8,387 nt of DNA, taken from positions 1 to 8,387 of the forward strand of contig JAGWXN010000142.1 in the NCBI GenBank assembly GCA_018969885.1, read 5' to 3'. Shown in pieces: positions 1 to 6,904 of this stretch (position 1 is its first letter; the number at the start of each line of letters is the position of its first letter). Source of the stretch: Betaproteobacteria bacterium. GTDB taxonomy: Bacteria; Pseudomonadota; Gammaproteobacteria; Burkholderiales; Burkholderiaceae. A program made the position numbers and the translations under genes. The notes under the pieces are model-generated. The model was given only the letters and a program-made list of their open reading frames with translations, did no database searches and was not told the DNA's origin.

Positions 1-6
1 CGGCGA

Positions 7-297
7 TTAACCCTCAACCACCGCCATGATGTCTTCCTCGCGCATGACGAGGAGCTCATCGCCGTCAACCTTGACGGTCTGACCGCTGTATTTGCCGAAC
101 AGCACTTTGTCGCCGACTTTCACGCCGAGCGGGCGCACTTTGCCGTCGTCGCCAACCTTGCCGTTACCCACGGCAAGGATTTCACCCTGATCGGGCTTCT
201 CGGCGGCCGAATCGGGGATCACGATGCCCGAGGCGGTTTTGCGTTCGTTGTCCAGACGCTTGATGATCACGCGATCATGCAAAGGACGGAGTTTCAT
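7..297 (-). CDS. groES: Co-chaperonin GroES (Hsp10)
   Basis: GroES forms the seven-subunit lid of the cytoplasmic GroEL folding chamber. The 96-residue product is the usual family length. It opens with [14 protein letters not shown], has the [18 protein letters not shown] stretch that leads into and includes the mobile loop, and ends with [22 protein letters not shown], all hallmarks of the family. An in-frame ATG 30 bases upstream would add ten residues with no family match. The start at 297 is preferred because AGGAG (complement of 306-310) lies 8 bases before it and the protein then begins at the conserved methionine. A CIRCE operator and promoter lie about 125-180 bases upstream. groEL would be expected just beyond position 1 on the same strand, but only six bases remain in the window. 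The sequence resembles betaproteobacterial GroES (recollection, not a search). Confidence 0.97.
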   Translation of the reverse strand: MKLRPLHDRVIIKRLDNERKTASGIVIPDSAAEKPDQGEILAVGNGKVGDDGKVRPLGVKVGDKVLFGKYSGQTVKVDGDELLVMREEDIMAVVEG

Positions 298-335
298 GAA
301 ACAGGCTCCTGAGTTCTTGAAAAACAAGGGGTTTT

Positions 336-366
336 AAAAATGACCAGGCTGGCCGGGGCCAGGGTC
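336..366 (-). terminator. Terminator-like hairpin in the groES leader (possible attenuator)
   Basis: Read on the minus strand, an inner stem CTGGCC/GGCCAG (complement of 349-362) sits inside an outer GACC/GGTC pairing (complement of 342-345 and 363-366, with a three-base bulge). It is followed by A and then five T. This has the form of an intrinsic terminator, but it lies inside the untranslated leader between the groES promoter and its start codon, with no minus-strand gene upstream for it to end. It may attenuate, pause or stabilise the groE transcript. Structure seen in sequence; function inferred. Confidence 0.45.
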
Positions 367-423
367 GGGCGGGACGGATGCCCCGAACAGGTGTCCGGAA
401 AAACCAATCATGACGATCGATTG

Positions 424-450
424 TTAGCACTCATCTCGCGCGAGTGCTAA
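424..450 (-). promoter_or_regulatory. CIRCE operator (HrcA binding site) of groES
   Basis: A perfect inverted repeat TTAGCACTC - 9 bases - GAGTGCTAA. This is the consensus CIRCE element bound by the heat-shock repressor HrcA. It starts at the -10 box of the minus-strand groES promoter and covers the expected transcription start, so bound HrcA would block initiation. The element is palindromic; strand is given for the gene it controls. It could also affect divergent dsbD transcription, but its placement fits groES. Confidence 0.96.
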
Positions 451-477
451 TTATAGGGCCGTTCCAGGCCATTTCAA
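450..477 (-). promoter_or_regulatory. groES promoter, sigma70/sigma32-like
   Basis: On the minus strand, TTGAAA (complement of 472-477) and TATAAT (complement of 450-455) are separated by 16 bases. The -10 is a perfect sigma70 box. The -35 reads CTTGAAA and the -10 is preceded by CCC, which also resembles the heat-shock sigma32 pattern (CTTGAA ... CCCCAT-T), so dual recognition is possible. The predicted transcript start lies inside the CIRCE element, giving a leader of roughly 145 bases. Confidence 0.8.
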
Positions 478-595
478 GTCCTGACCCGCCGGACAGGTCG
501 GTTCTTGGGCTTGATCACGGGCAAGCGCTGATGCGGAGGGTGGGATAATCGAGAAGTATCGTGGCGTGCTGGCGCCACTGCACGCCCAACTCATC

Positions 596-3007
596 ATGCC
601 CAATCCATCCGCTATCGGTCGAACTGTCCGCGCACTGATCCTGGCCGTCGGTGCCGCCCTGTTGATCCCTGCCGGCGCGGGGGCGTCTCCGGTGCGTGTG
701 GATGCGGTCGAGGTCGAACTGGTGGCGCCCGCCGATGCGCTTCGCGCCGGCCAGGCCGAGTGGGTGGGGCTGAGGATTCGCCACGATCCGCACTGGCACA
801 CCTATTGGCGCAATCCCGGCGATTCCGGGCTCGCGACCACGCTCGAGTGGCAGATGCCACCTCGGTTTGCGGCGGGTGCCTTGCAGTGGCCGGTCCCCTC
901 GCGGTTTCTTATTGCGCCGCTTGCCAGCTATGGCTATGAGGATGATGTCGTGCTGCCCGTGCGGCTTCAGGTGCCCGAGCAGGCGGCCGGCACGCGCGCG
1001 CGTCTAGAGGCCCGCGCCTCATGGCTGATGTGTCGAGACGTATGCATTCCGGGGGAGGCCTCGCTCAGCCTTGACCTGCCCGTGGTGGCTGCGGGCGCCG
1101 AGGTGGGGCGATCGGTTCACGCGGCGCGTTTTGAGCGAACGCTCGCGGCGCTCCCGACCGTGGCGCGTGAACTGCCGGTTGCGGTGGGGGCTGACTCGCT
1201 TTCGATCAGGCTTGAAGCGCTCACGCCCGAGCCGGTCCTGTCGACGCCCAGGGTCGAGTTTTTTCCTTACGCCGAGACGGGCCTCCAGCATGCGGCGCCG
1301 CAGCGCATCCATGCCGCGTCAGACTCGCCTGACCGGCCGGCGCGGATCGAACTTGCGCTGAACGACGACGGAAAGTCCCAGGCCCGGAAGGATCCTGGCG
1401 AGGCGGCAAAAGCGCTCGGCGCCGGCGTCCTGGTGGTGGGCAATCAGGTGGTTGAAGTCATTCCCCGAGCCGAGCCTTACAGCGCCCCGGGCGTCGAACT
1501 CGCCCGGCTTGATGCGAAACCCGTCGTGCTGCCGCAGCAGGGCGCCGGGGGGACGGCGCGCGCTGGCGGGTCCGGTGGTGGGTTGTGGTCCGTCATCGGG
1601 CTGGGTTCTTCAAGCGGGGCAATGTCCGGTGCCACCGGCCCCGGTCTTGGTGGGGGGGCACAGGCTGGCGGGGGCGCTCCCGCATCGGCAGGTCGCACGC
1701 TGGTGATGATGTTGCTGTTCGCAGCCTTGGGGGGGCTCATTCTCAACCTGATGCCTTGCGTGTTCCCGGTCATCGGCCTCAAGGTGCTGGCGTTTGCCGA
1801 GCATGCGCATGACCCGCCAGCCGGGCGCCTTGTGCTACCCGCGGGGCCTACGCATGGCGCGCGGCGCTCCGCGCTCGCCTTTGCTGCCGGTGTTGTCCTG
1901 TCGTTTCTGTTGCTCGGTCTCCTCATGCTTGCGCTCAAGGCAGCGGGCATGTCGGCGGGTTGGGGCTTTCAATTGCAATCGCCGGTGTTCGTGGCGGTGA
2001 TGGCCCTCCTGTTCATTGCGATTGCCCTGAACCTTGCGGGCCTCTTTGAGGTGGGCGTTGGCCTCACCCGTTTGGGCCGATTCGATTCAGCCGCACATGC
2101 CCCGCCCACCAGTTCGCGTCGGCTCCTCGCCAATTTCGGCTCGGGTGCGCTGGCGGTGCTGGTGGCAACGCCCTGTACGGCACCGTTCATGGCGTCAGCG
2201 CTGGGTTTTACGCTGTCGAGTAGCGCGCTTGAATCGCTTGCGGTGTTCGCCGCCATTGGCTTCGGCATGGCGCTTCCCTACCTTCTGCTGGGTTGGTTTC
2301 CGGCCTGGCTGCGCTGGCTCCCGCGACCTGGGCGCTGGATGGAAAGCCTGCGACAGTTCCTGGCCTTTCCCATGCTCGCTACCTCGGCGTGGCTCGCCTG
2401 GGTGCTCGGTCAGCAGGCGGGCATCGATGCGGTGTTTGCCCTCGCAGTGGCGGCGGTGCTGCTCGGCTTGAGCGGCTGGCTGCTGGGTCGCTTCGTGCAG
2501 GCGCGAGGCTGGACGCAGGCGCGGCTCGCGGCACTTGCCGCGGTCGCGGCGCTTGCTGGGGCCACATGGCTGGCGGTGCACTATGCGGCGGAGTCTCGCC
2601 CGCCGGCCCTGCGTTCGTCTGCTGATATGCCTTCCGGCGCGGTCAGCGAGGCCGGCGCCTGGGAGACGTGGACGCCGCAGCGCGTGCAGCAGGCGCTTGC
2701 CGACGGTCGTCCGGTGTTCGTGGATTTCACCGCCGCCTGGTGCGTGAGCTGCCAGGCCAACAAAAAGCTCGTGCTCGAGCGTGAAGCGGTGGTTGCGCAG
2801 ATGGCGCGTTACAACGTGCTGAGGCTGCGCGCCGACTGGACCCAGCGCGATCCGGCGATCACGGCCGAGCTCGCGAGTCACGGGCGTAATGGCGTGCCGC
2901 TCTATCTGCTCTACGACCCCGCCGGCCGAGCGCCGCGCGTACTGCCCGAACTCCTCACTGTAGGCGTCGTGACCGAGGCGCTCGGGGCGCTCTCGCGAAG
3001 AAAATAG
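596..3007 (+). CDS. dsbD: DsbD/ScsB-type thiol:disulfide interchange protein
   Basis: An inner-membrane protein that passes electrons from cytoplasmic thioredoxin to periplasmic thiol proteins. Numbering from the ATG at 596 gives 803 residues. A signal peptide (about 1-30) is followed by a periplasmic N-terminal domain with HWHTYWRNPGDSG (about 67-78) and a CRDVC cysteine pair (146, 150). Next comes a glycine-rich linker (about 316-365), then a membrane domain of about eight helices with Cys388 (LNLMPCVFPV) and Cys527 (ATPCTAPF). The C-terminal thioredoxin domain has WCVSC (Cys716, Cys719). All three cysteine pairs of the relay are present. The N-terminal domain is longer than in E. coli DsbD and its C-x3-C pair resembles the ScsB branch, so 'dsbD' is used in the broad sense. 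The start is uncertain: GTG at 566 adds ten residues and has a weak GAGAAG upstream, while ATG 596 gives a cleaner signal peptide but no clear Shine-Dalgarno. It is divergent from groES. Confidence 0.9.
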   Translation: MPNPSAIGRTVRALILAVGAALLIPAGAGASPVRVDAVEVELVAPADALRAGQAEWVGLRIRHDPHWHTYWRNPGDSGLATTLEWQMPPRFAAGALQWPVPSRFLIAPLASYGYEDDVVLPVRLQVPEQAAGTRARLEARASWLMCRDVCIPGEASLSLDLPVVAAGAEVGRSVHAARFERTLAALPTVARELPVAVGADSLSIRLEALTPEPVLSTPRVEFFPYAETGLQHAAPQRIHAASDSPDRPARIELALNDDGKSQARKDPGEAAKALGAGVLVVGNQVVEVIPRAEPYSAPGVELARLDAKPVVLPQQGAGGTARAGGSGGGLWSVIGLGSSSGAMSGATGPGLGGGAQAGGGAPASAGRTLVMMLLFAALGGLILNLMPCVFPVIGLKVLAFAEHAHDPPAGRLVLPAGPTHGARRSALAFAAGVVLSFLLLGLLMLALKAAGMSAGWGFQLQSPVFVAVMALLFIAIALNLAGLFEVGVGLTRLGRFDSAAHAPPTSSRRLLANFGSGALAVLVATPCTAPFMASALGFTLSSSALESLAVFAAIGFGMALPYLLLGWFPAWLRWLPRPGRWMESLRQFLAFPMLATSAWLAWVLGQQAGIDAVFALAVAAVLLGLSGWLLGRFVQARGWTQARLAALAAVAALAGATWLAVHYAAESRPPALRSSADMPSGAVSEAGAWETWTPQRVQQALADGRPVFVDFTAAWCVSCQANKKLVLEREAVVAQMARYNVLRLRADWTQRDPAITAELASHGRNGVPLYLLYDPAGRAPRVLPELLTVGVVTEALGALSRRK

Positions 3008-3063
3008 CCGCAGCATCCGGTTTGCAGCGCAGCGGCGTTTTACGGCTTCGCGGAATGTCCGTT

Positions 3064-3092
3064 TTGCGCAGACCTGTATACCCGACTAAACT
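3064..3092 (+). promoter_or_regulatory. Candidate promoter of the btuB riboswitch transcript
   Basis: TTGCGC (3064-3069) and TAAACT (3087-3092) are spaced by exactly 17 bases. Transcription would begin near 3099, at the first base of the riboswitch P1 stem (3100). The boxes match the sigma70 consensus only partly (3/6 and 4/6); position relative to the riboswitch is the main support. Confidence 0.45.
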
Positions 3093-3099
3093 CAAAGGG

Positions 3100-3354
3100 C
3101 TTCGGTGCCTCACGTGGTGTCTTCACGTGGGGTTAAACGGGAAACAGGGAGCGAGTTGCGCTGCACGCGACAAGCCAACCTGTGCTGCCCCCGCAACGGT
3201 AAGCAGTGACGCGGTCCGGTAACGGGCCGCCGGTGTACCACGCAGCCACTGGGTCATCGCTCGGGCACTTGTGCCTGACGATCCCGGGAAGGCGGTCCAC
3301 CGACCCTGAACGCATGCCGCTCAGGATCATTGCCAGCCCGGATACCGGCCGAAG
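3100..3354 (+). ncRNA. Cobalamin (adenosylcobalamin) riboswitch aptamer
   Basis: A cis-acting RNA that binds a B12 coenzyme and lowers expression of the downstream genes. Visible elements are: a closing P1 stem CTTCGG (3100-3105) with CCGAAG (3349-3354); GGTGCC (3104-3109); a nine-pair hairpin 3108-3116/3124-3132 with one G-U; the TTAAACGGGAA segment (3133-3143); the core GCTGCCCCCGCAACGGTAA (3184-3202); CCACTG (3246-3251); GGGAAGG (3286-3292); and the B12 box AGCCCGGATACCGGCC (3335-3350), which matches the box consensus at 16 of 18 positions when its flanks are included. The order and spacing are those of the Rfam Cobalamin family. The aptamer ends 76 bases before btuB. An open reading frame runs in phase from 3206 through it into btuB but is not coding. 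Confidence 0.96.
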
Positions 3355-3391
3355 AGGCGGGCCCGCGTATTTCGCGTGGGCTCATTTCACG

Positions 3392-3420
3392 AACCGGATC
3401 CCGCGGTGGGCGGGAGGGTT
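3392..3420 (+). promoter_or_regulatory. Possible ribosome-site-masking hairpin of the riboswitch
   Basis: AACC (3392-3395) pairs with GGTT (3417-3420), and inside it TCCCGC (3399-3404) pairs with GCGGGA (3410-3415) around a GGTGG loop. The 3' arm contains the purine-rich GGGAGGG (3412-3418) about 12 bases before the btuB ATG. A nearer GGAG (3421-3424) stays outside the stem. An upstream segment, GCCCGC (3361-3366), can compete for pairing with GTGGGC (3406-3411). No T run follows any hairpin here, so translational control is more likely than transcription termination. Pairing is seen in the sequence; function is inferred. Confidence 0.45.
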
Positions 3421-3430
3421 GGAGTCTGTC

Positions 3431-5467
3431 ATGCCTTTTCACTGTGCCCGCACCCCGCGGCGTGCTGATCGCCGCCGCAATGCTTCTTTGTTGTTTTTGC
3501 CCCTCGCGATTGGCCTTGGAGTCTCGTCGGGCCACTCAGGCGCCTTCGGTCAGTCCTCTGGGAGACTTGACCCGGTTGTTGTAACAGCCAGTCGCTTCGG
3601 TGATTCGCAACTCACCACCGCGTCAAACGTCACCGTCCTCACGCGGGAAGACATCGAGGCCTCGGGCGCGCAGACCGTGCCGGATATTCTGCGATTGCTT
3701 GCGGGCGTCGACGTTCGACCGCTTTATGGATCGATGGCGACCGATACTTCGGTGGATCTGCGCGGCTTTGGCGAAGGCGCGAACCTGCGCACGCTCGTTC
3801 TCCTGGACGGACTCCGCCTCAATCCAATCGATACCGATTCGGTCGATTGGGGTCTGGTGCCGCTCGAGGCCATCGACCGCATTGAGGTGATGTCGGGTAG
3901 CGGATCGGTGTTGTACGGCGATAACGCCGTCGGGGGCGTGATCAACATCATTACCGATCCCCAGCGCACTGGAACAAGCGTGCAGACGGGAATCGGCAGT
4001 AACCGTTCAGGACTGCTGGCCGCGCGGACGTCGCGGCAGGAAGGCAACGTATCGGCGTCGCTTTCAGCAACGCGACAGACCACAGACGGTTGGCGCGAGA
4101 ACAACCGTCAGGCGCGCTCTGCTGCCTCGATCCGATTGGCGCACGCGCTTGAGCGGGGCGAGCTGTTCCTCGCGCTCGGTGCATCGGAAACCCGGGCGGG
4201 TTTGCCGGGCTATCTGACGCGTGAGCAGTATCTGGTGAATCCGCGCCAACCCGAAACACGGGACAGCTTTTTTGAGCGCGCCGCCTTTCACGTGCGTCCT
4301 GGAATCCGCTGGAAGATCGGCGATTCGCTCGATTTCGCGATGGAGGCGGGCCTCACCGAATTGCGCAAGTCAGCTTGGTTTTCCAACTGGTTTAACGAGG
4401 GATACGATGAGCGCAAAACAGACACCGTATCCCTGACCCCGCGCCTGCAATGGCGTCATCGGCTGGCCGATATGCCGAGCAGGACGGTCGTCGGGATTGA
4501 CCGCTATGACGGTGATCTTCGCAACGACAAGTCTGACGCGGTCGCCGGGCCCGTCGTTCGAACGGTTCGGATCGGTCAACTCAGCGAGGCACTCTACCTG
4601 CAGAACCAGACAACGCTTGGCTCGGGCGTGACCCTTACGCTGGGCGGCCGGCACCAGATCCATGATCAGTCGGTGCGCGACAGCCTGGGACAGAGCCTGG
4701 CGCAGCGTTATGAACGGCATATTGGTGATTTAGGACTTTCCTGGCGTGTCGCGCCGAGTCTCAGACTCTTCACGCGCGCGGGCTCAAGCTTTCGCTTTCC
4801 CAGTCTCGATGAGCTCACCACGTTCAAGTTCGATCCTGATCCGCCGTTCGCATCCAGGCCCGGTTTTGTCACGCAGCCTGTGCGCCCTGAGCGGGGCGCC
4901 TTTGCAGACGTCGGAGGACAGTGGCGGGGTCACGGTATCAATGTGATGGCGACTGTCTACCGACTCGATATGGTGGACGAGATCACCTACAACCCGATCT
5001 CCCAGGAAAACGAGAACATGGCCAAGACACGACGGCTTGGTGTCGATCTGGCCTCGAGGTTGGAGTTAGGCAGGAACTGGCGCGTACAGGGCGGGCTTGC
5101 CACGACCCGTGCGACCTTCAGCGAGGGCGTCGATCGGGGGAACCGAGTTCCGCTTGTACCGCGGCAAAAGCTCACTGCGGGCATCACCCATCTTCCGGTT
5201 CAGACGGTATCGTTGTCGGTATTCGCCGTGCGTGTATCGGACCGCTATTCGGGAAGTGATACCGCAAACGCGCAAGCACCCCTGAGCGCTTACACCACGT
5301 TCGACCTGGCTGGGCATTGGCAGACTGGAAACTGGACGTGGCGCGGACGAATCGCGAACCTCCTCGACCATCGGTATGCACCGAATGGGTGGGCTGGCCC
5401 CTGGGGTAGTGGGTTCTACCCTGCCGATGGGCGTACCGTATTCGTTGATCTCCGCCGCGATCTTTAA
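3431..5467 (+). CDS. btuB: TonB-dependent cobalamin receptor, BtuB-like
   Basis: An outer-membrane beta-barrel that imports vitamin B12 using energy from TonB. The 678-residue product has a basic N-terminus and signal peptide (about 1-41), a TonB box LDPVVVTASR (46-55), and a plug domain (about 60-176) with DIEASGAQTVPDILRLL and IEVMSGSGSVLYGDNAVGGV. A long barrel with alternating hydrophobic and polar strands fills the rest and includes the late NLLDHRYAPNGW segment. The ATG at 3431 is chosen because GGAG lies 6 bases upstream, a signal peptide follows directly, and any earlier in-frame start falls inside the riboswitch. Substrate is assigned from the riboswitch and the btuF-like gene that follows. 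Without that context only a TonB-dependent receptor could be claimed. The protein ends in RRDL rather than the usual terminal aromatic residue. Its stop is 22 bases before btuF. Confidence 0.92.
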   Translation: MPFHCARTPRRADRRRNASLLFLPLAIGLGVSSGHSGAFGQSSGRLDPVVVTASRFGDSQLTTASNVTVLTREDIEASGAQTVPDILRLLAGVDVRPLYGSMATDTSVDLRGFGEGANLRTLVLLDGLRLNPIDTDSVDWGLVPLEAIDRIEVMSGSGSVLYGDNAVGGVINIITDPQRTGTSVQTGIGSNRSGLLAARTSRQEGNVSASLSATRQTTDGWRENNRQARSAASIRLAHALERGELFLALGASETRAGLPGYLTREQYLVNPRQPETRDSFFERAAFHVRPGIRWKIGDSLDFAMEAGLTELRKSAWFSNWFNEGYDERKTDTVSLTPRLQWRHRLADMPSRTVVGIDRYDGDLRNDKSDAVAGPVVRTVRIGQLSEALYLQNQTTLGSGVTLTLGGRHQIHDQSVRDSLGQSLAQRYERHIGDLGLSWRVAPSLRLFTRAGSSFRFPSLDELTTFKFDPDPPFASRPGFVTQPVRPERGAFADVGGQWRGHGINVMATVYRLDMVDEITYNPISQENENMAKTRRLGVDLASRLELGRNWRVQGGLATTRATFSEGVDRGNRVPLVPRQKLTAGITHLPVQTVSLSVFAVRVSDRYSGSDTANAQAPLSAYTTFDLAGHWQTGNWTWRGRIANLLDHRYAPNGWAGPWGSGFYPADGRTVFVDLRRDL

Positions 5468-5489
5468 TGGAGGCCGCTTGCGGAGCGAG

Positions 5490-6449
5490 ATGATGGTGAT
5501 CGGCCTGATTTTCGCGATCGCAGCGTGGGGGGCGGTCGCATCGGCCCAGGCGGCATCGGGGCTGCCCCGATTGGCGTCTGCCGGTAGCGCGCAGTCGAAC
5601 ATCGGAAGCGATCAGACCATGCGCCCGAGCACCCAACCGGGAGTGGTCCATGATGACCGAGCACGGCCCGTCGCATCGGAGCCGCGGGCGAGCCGCATCG
5701 TTTCCCTCGCGCCGCATGCGACGGATCTTGTGGTGACACTCGGTGCTCCCGATCGCCTGATCGCGGTGGACCGGCACAGCGATGCGCCGCAGGTGAGCGC
5801 CGCGTTGCCGCGTCTCGCGTCGTATCCGGCGATCGACCCCGAGCGGGTCGCTTCGCTCAAACCGGATCTGGTCCTGCTCTGGGGAGAGGGGCTCGCCGCC
5901 GGGACGCTTGCCCGGCTGGAGGCGCTCGGGCTCAGGGTGTTTGTTTCGCAGCCTCGGACGCTTGATGATGTAGCGGGCTCGCTCGAGCGGATCGGCGCGC
6001 TGATCGACACCGCATCCGATCCGAAGGCGATCGCTGCCAAATTTCGCACGCGGGTGGCCACGCTCACGGTGAGTCATGCGCGAACGCCTGAGATACCGGT
6101 CTTCGTTCAGCTCTGGGAAGTGCCGCTCATCACACTGGGATCGCGTTCCGTGATGGCGGACGCCATGCACCGGTGCGGGGTTCGCAATGTGTTTGCTGCA
6201 AGTGATGCGGGGTCTCAGCGTGTCTCGCCGGAAGCCGTGCTTGCGGCGGCACCGCAGCTCATCCTGTCGACGGTTCAGGGATCAACCGATTCGCGCTGGC
6301 GACAGCTGGGGTTGGTGGGGACGCATCCCGGCTCTGCACGCTTTGTCCGACTGGAAGAGCCGGCGCTTGAACGGCCTTCGCCGCCAGTGCTTGAGGCGCT
6401 CGCTCGGCTCTGTGCGCTGATGGATGCGGCTGTGCCGCGTGCGCGTTAA
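5490..6449 (+). CDS. btuF: Periplasmic cobalamin-binding protein, BtuF-like
   Basis: The soluble component of a B12 ABC importer, which carries cobalamin from BtuB to the inner-membrane permease. The 319-residue product has a signal peptide (about 1-22), an atypical low-complexity stretch (about 23-67), then the family fold from RIVSLAPHATDLVVTLGA (69-86), through YPAIDPERVASLKPDLVLLWGEG (112-134), to GSRSVMADAMHRCGVRN (217-233) and VSPEAVLAAAPQLIL (245-259). Trp131 aligns with a ligand-contacting Trp of E. coli BtuF (Trp66). The second one (Trp196) appears replaced near AGSQRVS. The frame is open from 5376, inside btuB, but ATG 5490 or the adjacent ATG 5493 is preferred. GGAG at 5482-5485 lies 4 or 7 bases before them and the signal peptide starts there. 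It probably shares the btuB transcript and riboswitch. A related metal-chelate binding protein is the alternative. Its stop overlaps that of exbD. Confidence 0.87.
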   Translation: MMVIGLIFAIAAWGAVASAQAASGLPRLASAGSAQSNIGSDQTMRPSTQPGVVHDDRARPVASEPRASRIVSLAPHATDLVVTLGAPDRLIAVDRHSDAPQVSAALPRLASYPAIDPERVASLKPDLVLLWGEGLAAGTLARLEALGLRVFVSQPRTLDDVAGSLERIGALIDTASDPKAIAAKFRTRVATLTVSHARTPEIPVFVQLWEVPLITLGSRSVMADAMHRCGVRNVFAASDAGSQRVSPEAVLAAAPQLILSTVQGSTDSRWRQLGLVGTHPGSARFVRLEEPALERPSPPVLEALARLCALMDAAVPRAR

Positions 6450-6886
6450 CGACCGGCGCGGCCTGTTGCCTGCGCGGGATCAGTCACAAAGGCAAGGGTA
6501 CGGATGCCCGCCTGCTGGGCGGCTGACATCACCTCGGCGATGATCTGGTAGCGCGTATCGCGGTCGGCTCTCAGATGAACGGCCGGCTGAGGTTGGACGG
6601 CCGCGGCTTCGCGTAGCTTTGCTTTTAATGCGTCCTGATCGGAGAGAGGTTCGTTATTCCAGTGAACCACGCCGGTGTCGGGAATCGAGATCGTGATCGG
6701 ACCGGCCGATTCCGAACTCGCGGTCGCCTGGGCGTCGGGCAGGTCAAGCCGGATCGAGTGCGTGATGAGCGGCGCGGTGATGATAAAGATCACCAGAAGC
6801 ACGAGCATCACGTCGACCAGTGGCGTGGTGTTGATCTCAGCCATCGGCTGTTGCGTGCCGCGTTGCTCAAAGCCTCCGAATGCCAT
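6446..6886 (-). CDS. exbD: Biopolymer transport protein ExbD
   Basis: ExbD, with ExbB, forms the proton-driven inner-membrane motor that energises TonB. The 146-residue protein has a short cytoplasmic start, a single membrane helix (about 24-42) and a periplasmic domain. Residues AEINTTPLVDVMLVLLVIF carry Asp25, the proton-pathway aspartate that has the same number in E. coli ExbD. The periplasmic part has the expected VHLRADRDTRYQ and GIRTLAFVTDP segments. It is the last gene of the minus-strand tonB-exbB-exbD set, 18 bases after exbB. No clear Shine-Dalgarno is seen before the ATG at 6886, so translation may be coupled to exbB. Its stop codon overlaps that of the convergent btuF. TolR is a relative, but gene context favours ExbD. 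Confidence 0.95.
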   Translation of the reverse strand: MAFGGFEQRGTQQPMAEINTTPLVDVMLVLLVIFIITAPLITHSIRLDLPDAQATASSESAGPITISIPDTGVVHWNNEPLSDQDALKAKLREAAAVQPQPAVHLRADRDTRYQIIAEVMSAAQQAGIRTLAFVTDPAQATGRAGR

Positions 6887-6904
6887 GGTGGGCCCGGATC
6901 TGGG

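Noticed and set aside
544..549. GATAAT as a -10 box for dsbD.
   Set aside because: No acceptable -35 box lies 16-18 bases upstream, so the dsbD promoter is left unassigned.
2195..3016. A 273-codon minus-strand open frame opposite the dsbD 3' half.
   Set aside because: It is a shadow of the conserved DsbD membrane and thioredoxin domains and has no recognisable motifs.
3007..3041. A possible terminator after dsbD: GCCGC and GCGGC followed by GTTTT.
   Set aside because: The arms are only five bases long with a 20-base gap and just four T, so I do not call it, though dsbD may end near here.
3206..3430. An in-frame 75-residue N-terminal extension of the BtuB-like protein.
   Set aside because: It lies across the cobalamin riboswitch and its expression platform, has no family match, and would put a non-secretory stretch before a clear signal peptide.
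5376..5489. An earlier btuF start overlapping the end of btuB.
   Set aside because: The extra residues are a frame-shifted reading of the btuB C-terminus. A Shine-Dalgarno and signal peptide support 5490 or 5493.
5184..6170. A 328-codon minus-strand open frame opposite btuB and btuF.
   Set aside because: It is very rich in Arg, His and Pro and has no domain, as expected for the complement of high-GC coding sequence.
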